Of a stretch of 15,201 nt of DNA, positions 1-5,632 are shown piece after piece. The position numbers and the translations under genes are program-made. The notes under the pieces are model-generated. The model was not told the DNA's origin. It was given only the letters and a program-made list of their open reading frames with translations, and did not search any database. How positions within the stretch are numbered: position 1 is the stretch's first letter; every line of letters begins with the position of its first letter. Source of the stretch: DAISJD01 sp036821645 (GTDB lineage Bacteria > Pseudomonadota > Alphaproteobacteria > ATCC43930 > CGMCC-115725); the NCBI GenBank assembly GCA_036821645.1, contig DAISJD010000077.1, positions 1 through 15,201 of the forward strand, given 5' to 3'.

Positions 1-169
1 ATTTCATTGCCCTTTGGCAGAGAACCCGTGCGGCGGCGGCGCGCGCACGGGTGGATGGCGACCTGCCGAGGCTATTTTCCTGCGTCAGAGGGACGAAGAC
101 CCTGCAACGACTTGCGGATGGGCGCGGGATACGCCTCCATCGCACCCTCGGCTTTGGGGCGGATGATGG
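1..169. other. Stretch without a convincing gene; one small hairpin
   Basis: No frame here gives a recognisable protein. A plus-strand frame is open from the window edge to about base 204 (65 codons from its first usable start), but its translation is Arg-rich, unfamiliar, and overlaps the 3' end of the oxygenase gene, so I do not call it. Bases 24-32 and 44-52 form a 9-bp inverted repeat (acccgtgcg / cgcacgggt) with an 11-base loop. It has no T run and could be the end of a transcript entering from outside the window. Confidence 0.4.
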
Positions 170-823
170 TTAGGAGGCTGCCCGCGCCCGGTTGCCGGGG
201 GTGAGGGCGGAAAAAAATTGCTTGATGCGGGCCGTGACCCCGTGACGGCGCTGTTCATGGCGCACGACGTCCTGATCGGTGACGTAATTCAGTTGGATGA
301 CCCGTCGGGTGCCGACGAACGGATGATGGCCGTGCCAGGAATTGGGGGTGACCTCGAAAGCGACCAAGGTTCCTTCGTCGGGCGGGACTTCGGCAATGAC
401 GTCTTCGAGCGACTCGGGCGAGCGCAACAGCCGCAACCGGCCGCCCGCCGCCTCCCAGGCACCGTTCATATAGACGAGGATGGTGAGAATTTTCGTCTTG
501 CTGTCCGTGTGGATGCGACCGTCCTTGGCCCGGGCTTGGCCGCGGACCGTGACCATGGTCGGGCGATTCGTGAGATCGATGCCGAATTTTTCCGCAAAGA
601 CCGCCCGCAAGGCCGGTCCTTCAAGCTCTGCCAAGAGGTCCTTGAAGGCGGGACCGCAGGAAACGGTGCTGGTCGGAAAACTGCCGGGCTGGGCAATTTC
701 GGGATAGTCCTTGGTGACGTTGGCGCGGGCTTCCGCCTTCAAAAAGCCCGGCACGATGAGATAAGGGAACGGATCCCTGCAGAGCGGCGTTGCGGCAAGG
801 GTTTCTAGATCCAGCATGGCCAT
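170..823 (-). CDS. 2-oxoglutarate/Fe(II)-dependent oxygenase, prolyl-hydroxylase-like fold
   Basis: This 217-residue protein is a probable non-haem iron oxygenase that would couple oxidation of an unknown substrate to decarboxylation of 2-oxoglutarate in the cytoplasm. The double-stranded beta-helix signature is visible: H105-x-D107 (GRIHTDSKTK) as the first two iron ligands, a GGRL strand at 127-130, and the distal motif W163-H164-GHHPFVG-TR173-R174. H164 is the third ligand, and R173, nine residues later, is in the right place to bind the 2-oxoglutarate carboxylate. There is no signal peptide or membrane segment. I chose the ATG at 823; an in-frame TTG at 880 would add 19 residues unlike the family, and an ATG at 817 is also possible. 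It is divergent from zapE and has no biosynthetic neighbours in the window, so the substrate is unknown. The family call is firm; any specific reaction would be a guess. Confidence 0.85.
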   Translation of the reverse strand: MAMLDLETLAATPLCRDPFPYLIVPGFLKAEARANVTKDYPEIAQPGSFPTSTVSCGPAFKDLLAELEGPALRAVFAEKFGIDLTNRPTMVTVRGQARAKDGRIHTDSKTKILTILVYMNGAWEAAGGRLRLLRSPESLEDVIAEVPPDEGTLVAFEVTPNSWHGHHPFVGTRRVIQLNYVTDQDVVRHEQRRHGVTARIKQFFSALTPGNRARAAS

Positions 824-1113
824 GACGGCTGTGTCCCGAACTGATGAAAGATAAAATCTCTGCGCGCAGCATTGGCCCAATTGCGACAGAGGCGCAACAG
901 CCGCACCATGATTTAGCGCAAAAAATCAGAAATTTTAACGAATGCCTGCGTTTTTGTAGCGAAACCCACATTTTTTGCGTGTGAGGGTTTGGTAAATTAC
1001 TGATGCGCCGGAAGATCGTCCGGGGTAAAGGTCATCCGACAGGTTTGTGCCATGATCGATCCATGACTGATCGTCGGCCGTTCCGTCGTGGTTTTTCTCT
1101 CGTATGGATCGCG
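824..1113. promoter_or_regulatory. Divergent intergenic region between the oxygenase gene and zapE
   Basis: This region is AT-richer than the flanking genes and must hold the promoters for both divergent genes. A perfect 10-bp inverted repeat, cgcaaaaaat (917-926) and attttttgcg (970-979), brackets the middle. A possible minus-strand -10 (TAAAAT, complement of 932-937) has only a poor -35. No strong plus-strand -35/-10 pair stands out. The 1003-1113 part could be coding if zapE uses an upstream start at 1003 or 1063. Confidence 0.4.
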
Positions 1114-2301
1114 ATGCCCGCACCAGTTTCTTCCACACCGGCTCCGATGGGTTCCAGTGCCGCAGCGCAGGCGGCGGGGCCGATGGCCGTCTATCGTGCG
1201 CGCCGCGCTGCGGGGACCCTGAAGCCGGACCCGGTTCAGGAATTGGCGGTCGAAAAGCTGCAATCCCTGCATCGCAGTCTCGTGGGCTACCAACCATCCA
1301 TTCCCGTGCGCGTCTCCAAGAGCTGGTTTTCCAAATTCGGGCTCGACAGCACGACCCCCGTTCAAAAGCCGAGCCGCCCGCGCGGCCTCTATATCTATGG
1401 CGGCGTTGGGCGCGGGAAATCCATGCTGATGGATTTATTTTTCGAACAGGCCCCGCTCACCCGAAAACGCCGCGTCCATTTTCATGCCTTCATGCAAGAA
1501 GTTCACGACCGGCTGCATGGTCTGCGTGCCCAGAAGTTGGAAGATCCGCTCCTCGTCCTCGCAACGGCGATGGCGAACGATGCCGTGTTGTTGTGCTTCG
1601 ATGAATTCCAGGTGACGGACATTGCCGATGCCATGATTTTGGGGCGGTTTTTCGATGCCTTGTTCAAGGCGGGCGTCGTCGTGGTCGCCACATCGAATCG
1701 CGCACCGGATGCGCTTTATCAAGACGGCCTGCATCGCGATCGATTCTTGCCCTTTATTGCGGTCATGAAGGCAGAACTCGAAATTCTCGAATTGGATAAT
1801 GGGCGCGATTATCGTTTGGCCCGCCTGATGGCGCGTCCGACCTATTATACGCCGAACGATGCGCAGGCCGAACGGGCGCTTAACGAAATTTTTGCAGAAC
1901 TCACCGACGATACCCGCGCGGAGCCGATGACCTTCGAGGTCAAGAAGCGTCCGCTCCTGGTGCCGCGTCAGGCCTTGCGGGTGGCGTGGTTCAGTTTTGC
2001 CGATCTCTGCGGGCAACCGCTTGGACCGGCGGATTATCTCGCCATAGCGGCGCGGTTCGACAGTGTGATCGTCGCCGATATTCCGATGCTCGGCCCGGAA
2101 CGACGGGATGAGGCGAAACGGTTCAATACGATGATCGATGCGTTTTACGAGGCAAAAGTTCATTTTATCGCCTCGGCGGCGGCGGCACCGTCGGATCTTT
2201 ATCCCGAAGGGGTCGGCGCTTTTGAATTTCAACGGACCGTCTCGCGCCTTATGGAAATGCAATCGGTCGATTATGTTGCCAATCGGCGCACGCAACCATA
2301 G
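1114..2301 (+). CDS. zapE: Cell division protein ZapE / AFG1-like ATPase
   Basis: This is a 395-residue P-loop ATPase of the AFG1/ZapE family, which in enterobacteria associates with the Z ring at constriction and in mitochondria (Afg1/LACE1) with protein quality control. Seen here: the family N-terminus (Y27-R-A-R, then D39-P-V-Q), Walker A G96-GVGRGK-S103 followed by MLMDLF, Walker B LLCFD163-E164-FQ with the family DIADAM continuation, a sensor-1-like ATSN, and the HRDRFLPFI segment with candidate arginine-finger residues. Length fits the family (about 370-400). The start is uncertain: ATG 1114 has GGA five bases upstream. ATGs at 1003 and 1063 add a basic tail not typical of the family, and ATG 1183 would start almost directly at the conserved YRARRAAG. 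It lies just upstream of mdh, an arrangement I recall from related alphaproteobacteria. No clear terminator separates it from mdh, so read-through is possible. Confidence 0.93.
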   Translation: MPAPVSSTPAPMGSSAAAQAAGPMAVYRARRAAGTLKPDPVQELAVEKLQSLHRSLVGYQPSIPVRVSKSWFSKFGLDSTTPVQKPSRPRGLYIYGGVGRGKSMLMDLFFEQAPLTRKRRVHFHAFMQEVHDRLHGLRAQKLEDPLLVLATAMANDAVLLCFDEFQVTDIADAMILGRFFDALFKAGVVVVATSNRAPDALYQDGLHRDRFLPFIAVMKAELEILELDNGRDYRLARLMARPTYYTPNDAQAERALNEIFAELTDDTRAEPMTFEVKKRPLLVPRQALRVAWFSFADLCGQPLGPADYLAIAARFDSVIVADIPMLGPERRDEAKRFNTMIDAFYEAKVHFIASAAAAPSDLYPEGVGAFEFQRTVSRLMEMQSVDYVANRRTQP

Positions 2302-2467
2302 CCGTTCCGTGTCGAATGCCATGCATCGACGCTTGCGGCTGTTCGCAATTCGCGCTAAGACCCGACCGGCGCAGCCTCTCTGCCCGGACCCCTCACCGGG
2401 GATCATCGTTTGATGACCTCTTTTCGTTGTCGCCCGTTTTATGGGCTTCTCAAGGGACACGAACTCT
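2302..2467 (+). promoter_or_regulatory. zapE-mdh spacer, probable mdh leader
   Basis: No gene is evident in this spacer. It holds a short C/G hairpin (cccc at 2388-2391 against gggg near 2398-2401) and a likely ribosome-binding site AAGGGA at 2452-2457, ten bases before the mdh ATG at 2468. An in-frame ATG at 2441 exists but would place nine unrelated residues before the conserved N-terminus. A promoter for the TCA genes is expected here, but I cannot point to a convincing -35/-10 pair. Confidence 0.4.
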
Positions 2468-3421
2468 ATGGCTCGCAATAAGATCGCATTGGTGGGCGCC
2501 GGTCAGATCGGCGGCACGTTGGCACTGCTCGCCGGGTTGAAGAATCTGGGCGATGTGACCCTGATCGACATCACCGAAGGCGTACCCCAGGGCAAGGCCC
2601 TCGACATTGCTCAGGCCGCCCCGGTCGAAGGCTTTGATGCCGCCCTTTCCGGTTCCAACGATTACAGCGCCCTTGACGGTGCCGATGTCATCATCGTGAC
2701 TGCGGGCGTGCCGCGCAAGCCGGGCATGAGCCGCGACGATCTCATCGGGATTAATACCAAGGTCATGAAGACCGTCGGCGAAAACATCAAGCGCTATGCC
2801 CCGAACGCCTTCGTCATCGTCATCACCAACCCGCTCGATGTGATGGTGTGGGTCATGCGCGAAGCCTCTGGTCTGCCCCATGAACGGGTGGTCGGCATGG
2901 CCGGCGTTCTGGACAGTGCGCGCTTTCGTTGCTTCCTTGCCGAAGAATTCAAGGTTTCCGTCGAAGACGTCACCGCCTTCGTCTTGGGTGGGCATGGCGA
3001 CACGATGGTCCCGCTGACCCGGTATTCGACCGTCGCCGGCATTCCCTTGACCGATCTCGTCAAGATGGGCTGGACGACGCAGGAACGGCTCGACAAGATC
3101 GTGCAACGCACCCGCGATGGCGGTGCCGAAATCGTCGGTCTGTTGAAGACGGGTTCCGCCTTCTATGCTCCGGCCTCTTCCGCCATCGCCATGGCCGAAT
3201 CCTATCTCTTCGACAAGAAGCGGGTACTGCCCTGTGCGGCCTGGGTCGATGGCCAATATGGTCTTGACGGTCTCTATGTCGGCGTACCGGTCGTGATCGG
3301 GGCGGGCGGCGTCGAACGGATCGTCGAAATCGCGCTCGAAGGCGAAGAAAAAGCCAATTTCGACAAGTCCGTCGGTGCCGTGCGGACCTTGGTCGATGTT
3401 GTCAAAAAGCTCGAAGCCTGA
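2468..3421 (+). CDS. mdh: NAD-dependent malate dehydrogenase (LDH-like type)
   Basis: This enzyme oxidises (S)-malate to oxaloacetate with NAD+ in the TCA cycle. It has 317 residues, close to the usual 319-322 of the alphaproteobacterial, lactate-dehydrogenase-like MDH class. Visible motifs: Rossmann G10-A-G-Q-I-G15-G near the N-terminus; D34, which selects NAD over NADP; the substrate loop V81-P-R83-K-P-G-M-S-R89 with the two carboxylate-binding arginines (Arg, not Gln, at the loop position marks it as MDH rather than LDH); D149 and R152 in GVLDSARF; and the proton-accepting H176 in GGHGDTMVPL. ATG 2468 is preferred over the in-frame ATG 2441 because the conserved region begins at KIALVGAG. 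It is the first of six collinear genes covering succinyl-CoA and malate steps, and is followed by a strong hairpin that probably limits read-through into sucC. Confidence 0.97.
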   Translation: MARNKIALVGAGQIGGTLALLAGLKNLGDVTLIDITEGVPQGKALDIAQAAPVEGFDAALSGSNDYSALDGADVIIVTAGVPRKPGMSRDDLIGINTKVMKTVGENIKRYAPNAFVIVITNPLDVMVWVMREASGLPHERVVGMAGVLDSARFRCFLAEEFKVSVEDVTAFVLGGHGDTMVPLTRYSTVAGIPLTDLVKMGWTTQERLDKIVQRTRDGGAEIVGLLKTGSAFYAPASSAIAMAESYLFDKKRVLPCAAWVDGQYGLDGLYVGVPVVIGAGGVERIVEIALEGEEKANFDKSVGAVRTLVDVVKKLEA

Positions 3422-3426
3422 TTGAT

Positions 3427-3460
3427 ATCCCCGGATCGGTCCGACCGATCCGGGGATTTT
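3427..3460 (+). terminator. Intrinsic terminator or attenuator between mdh and sucC
   Basis: A perfect 14-bp inverted repeat pairs 3427-3440 (atccccggatcggt) with 3444-3457 (accgatccggggat) around a three-base loop. The T run ends it at 3457-3460. It begins six bases after the mdh stop and ends 39 bases before sucC. The stem is very stable but the T run is only four bases, so partial termination that sets the mdh-to-sucC ratio is plausible. Confidence 0.75.
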
Positions 3461-3499
3461 CCCTACCGCAACACCTCATGAACCGAGGGGCGCCAGTCT

Positions 3500-4669
3500 A
3501 TGAATATTCATGAATATCAGGCTAAAACATTGTTGCAGCGGTTCGGCGTCGCCGTCCCTCGCGGCGGTGTCGCCTATACCGCCGATGAAGCGGTCCAGAT
3601 TGCCAAGGGTCTCGGCGGCCCGGTTTGGGTCGTCAAGGCCCAGATCCATGCCGGTGGTCGGGGTAAGGCGGGCGGCGTCAAGGTCGTGAAATCGATCGAT
3701 GACGTAAAAGCCGCGACTGAAAAAATGTTGGGCATGACCCTCGTCACCCATCAGACCGGTCCGCAGGGCAAAGAAGTCAAGCGCGTTTATATCGAAGAAG
3801 GCTGCGATATCAAGCGCGAACTTTATCTCGGCATGCTGGTCGACCGGGCCACGGGGCGCGTCACGTTGATGGCATCGACCGAGGGCGGGATGGAAATCGA
3901 AGAGGTGGCCGCCCATACGCCGGAAAAAATTCTGAAGATCGCCATCGATCCCGCCACCGGGGTTCAGGCGTTCCATGCCCGCGAAGTGGCGTTCGGTCTC
4001 GGCCTTGAAGGCAAGCAGGTTCAGACGGCGACGAAGTTCATTCTGTCGCTTGCCAAGGCTTTCGAAGAACTCGATGCCTCGATCGTGGAAATCAATCCGC
4101 TGGTCGTGACGGGATCGGGCGATGTGATCTGCCTCGATGCCAAGGTCAATTTCGACGATAACGCGCTCTTCCGCCACAAGGATATCGAAGAGCTGCGCGA
4201 TGAAGACGAAGAAGATCCCTACGAACTCGAAGCGACCAAGCACGGTCTGAACTATGTCAAGCTCGACGGCAATATCGGCTGCATGGTGAACGGGGCCGGT
4301 CTTGCCATGGCGACGATGGACATCATCAAGCTTTATGGCGGCGAACCGGCCAACTTCCTCGATGTCGGCGGCGGTGCGACGCGCGAACGGGTCACGACCG
4401 CGTTCAAACTCATTCTGTCCGATGCCAATGTCGAAGGCATTCTGGTCAATATCTTCGGCGGCATCATGCGCTGCGACGTAATCGCCGAAGGTGTCGTGGC
4501 GGCGGCCCGCGAGGTCAGCCTCCATGTGCCGTTGGTCGTGCGTCTCGAAGGCACCAACGTCGAGTTGGGCAAGAAGATCCTGGCCGAGTCGGGTCTTCCT
4601 ATTCTCTCTGGTGATAATCTCGCCGATGCGGCGCAGAAAGTCGTTAAAGCCGTGAAGGAGGCCGTGTAA
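3500..4669 (+). CDS. sucC: Succinyl-CoA synthetase, beta subunit (ADP-forming)
   Basis: This is the nucleotide- and succinate-binding subunit of succinyl-CoA synthetase, which converts succinyl-CoA, phosphate and ADP to succinate, CoA and ATP. It has 389 residues, essentially the E. coli length (388). It shows the hallmark N-terminus MNIHEYQAK; an ATP-grasp domain with VKAQIHAGGRGKAGGVK (about residues 45-61); EINPL, which supplies metal-binding acidic residues; GCMVNGAGLAMATMD; the FLDVGGGA loop; and a C-terminal CoA-ligase domain with NIFGGIMRCD and RLEGTN. A GAGGGG Shine-Dalgarno lies at 3485-3490, nine bases before the ATG. The stop codon TAA shares its final base with the sucD ATG, giving a TAATG junction that implies coupled translation and equal subunit production. 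Confidence 0.97.
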   Translation: MNIHEYQAKTLLQRFGVAVPRGGVAYTADEAVQIAKGLGGPVWVVKAQIHAGGRGKAGGVKVVKSIDDVKAATEKMLGMTLVTHQTGPQGKEVKRVYIEEGCDIKRELYLGMLVDRATGRVTLMASTEGGMEIEEVAAHTPEKILKIAIDPATGVQAFHAREVAFGLGLEGKQVQTATKFILSLAKAFEELDASIVEINPLVVTGSGDVICLDAKVNFDDNALFRHKDIEELRDEDEEDPYELEATKHGLNYVKLDGNIGCMVNGAGLAMATMDIIKLYGGEPANFLDVGGGATRERVTTAFKLILSDANVEGILVNIFGGIMRCDVIAEGVVAAAREVSLHVPLVVRLEGTNVELGKKILAESGLPILSGDNLADAAQKVVKAVKEAV

Positions 4670-5544
4670 TGGCCGTTCTCGTCAATGCCGCAACCAAGGT
4701 GATCTGCCAAGGCTTCACCGGGGCACAAGGTACGTTCCATTCCGAACAGGCGCTGGCCTACGGCACCAAGATGGTTGGCGGCGTAACGCCGGGTAAGGGT
4801 GGCACCCGCCATCTCGATCTGCCCGTGTTCAACACGGTGCACGAAGCCGTGCATGCGACGGCTGCCGATGCCAGCGTGATCTATGTTCCCCCGCCGTTCG
4901 CGGCGGATGCGATTTTGGAAGCGGCCGATGCCGGGGTTGCCCTCATCGTCTGCATCACCGAAGGCATTCCTGTTCTGGATATGGTGCGGGTGAAGCGCGG
5001 GTTGAGCGGGACGAAGTCGCGTCTCATCGGGCCGAATTGCCCGGGTGTCATCACGCCGGGCGAATGCAAGATCGGCATTATGCCGGGCCATATTCATCGG
5101 CGCGGCAAGATCGGGATCGTGTCCCGGTCCGGCACATTGACCTACGAAGCCGTGGCGCAAACCTCGGCGGCGGGTCTCGGGCAGACCACCTGCATCGGGA
5201 TTGGCGGCGATCCGGTCAATGGGACCAATTTCATCGATGCCTTGGAACTGTTCCTGGCGGACGATGAAACCCAAGGCATCATTATGATCGGCGAAATCGG
5301 CGGCAGTGCCGAAGAAGAAGCCGCTCAATTCGTGATGGATCATAAGGTGAAGAAGCCGATCGTCGGCTTTATCGCCGGGGTGACGGCCCCGCCGGGTCGT
5401 CGGATGGGCCATGCCGGTGCCATCATTTCCGGTGGCAAGGGGACTGCTGGGGATAAGATCGAAGCGATGAAGCGGGCAGGTTTCCATGTTGCCGATAGCC
5501 CGGCAGCCTTGGGATCCACCATGGTTACGGCGTTCAAGGGCTAA
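4669..5544 (+). CDS. sucD: Succinyl-CoA synthetase, alpha subunit
   Basis: This is the CoA-binding and phosphohistidine subunit of succinyl-CoA synthetase. It has 291 residues, the normal length (about 289-300). It shows the N-terminal CoA-binding segment GFTGAQGTFHSEQ (16-28), the VGGVTPGKGG loop (36-45), GPNCPGV (121-127), and the catalytic H248 in RRMGHAGAI, which is phosphorylated during turnover and contacts the GEIGG power helix (208-212). Translation starts at the ATG overlapping the sucC stop by one base, with a near-perfect Shine-Dalgarno AAGGAGG at 4654-4660 inside the sucC end. The gene is followed by a 79-88 base spacer before sucA, without a convincing terminator. Confidence 0.97.
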   Translation: MAVLVNAATKVICQGFTGAQGTFHSEQALAYGTKMVGGVTPGKGGTRHLDLPVFNTVHEAVHATAADASVIYVPPPFAADAILEAADAGVALIVCITEGIPVLDMVRVKRGLSGTKSRLIGPNCPGVITPGECKIGIMPGHIHRRGKIGIVSRSGTLTYEAVAQTSAAGLGQTTCIGIGGDPVNGTNFIDALELFLADDETQGIIMIGEIGGSAEEEAAQFVMDHKVKKPIVGFIAGVTAPPGRRMGHAGAIISGGKGTAGDKIEAMKRAGFHVADSPAALGSTMVTAFKG

Positions 5545-5574
5545 GTCCGGTTCTGCCGGGGTTTCCTGATTGGG

Positions 5575-5632
5575 CTTTCTTCCATCCCTTAGAAAGAGAG
5601 AGCGGCCGCGTTGAGCGGCCGCGTTGAGCAAG
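5575..5632 (+). promoter_or_regulatory. sucA translation initiation region with displaced ribosome-binding site
   Basis: The purine-rich stretch agaaagagagag (5591-5602) is the only Shine-Dalgarno-like sequence before sucA, but it lies about 30 bases from the ATG at 5633 and 21 from the in-frame TTG at 5624. The gap is filled by a 13-bp tandem duplication. The segment ctttct (5575-5580) can pair with agaaag (5591-5596), so a weak alternative hairpin could mask the site. The 8-bp hairpin of the duplication (5602-5609 with 5615-5622) would bring the site to within roughly ten bases of the start. Confidence 0.45.
5601..5626. repeat. 13-bp tandem duplication carrying two GCGGCCGC octamers
   Basis: The unit agcggccgcgttg occurs twice in perfect tandem (5601-5613 and 5614-5626). 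Each copy contains the self-complementary octamer gcggccgc, so the two copies can also pair as an 8-bp G/C stem with loop gttga. The second copy supplies the in-frame TTG (5624), which is followed by agcaag and the ATG at 5633. The first-copy TTG (5611) is out of frame with sucA. Confidence 0.9.

Noticed and set aside
7..204. Possible 65-residue protein at the window start
   Set aside because: The composition is Arg-rich and unfamiliar, no ribosome-binding site supports it, and it overlaps the end of the oxygenase gene.
218..808. 196-codon plus-strand frame opposite the oxygenase gene
   Set aside because: It is the mirror of a gene with clear iron and 2-oxoglutarate ligands, and its own translation matches no family I know.
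3500..3511. 12-bp perfect palindrome atgaatattcat at the sucC start codon
   Set aside because: It encodes the conserved MNIH of SucC, so protein constraint explains it, and without a loop it cannot form an intramolecular hairpin.
3478..3513. 11-codon upstream reading frame overlapping the sucC start
   Set aside because: No ribosome-binding site precedes its ATG, while sucC has its own strong site inside the frame; most likely chance.
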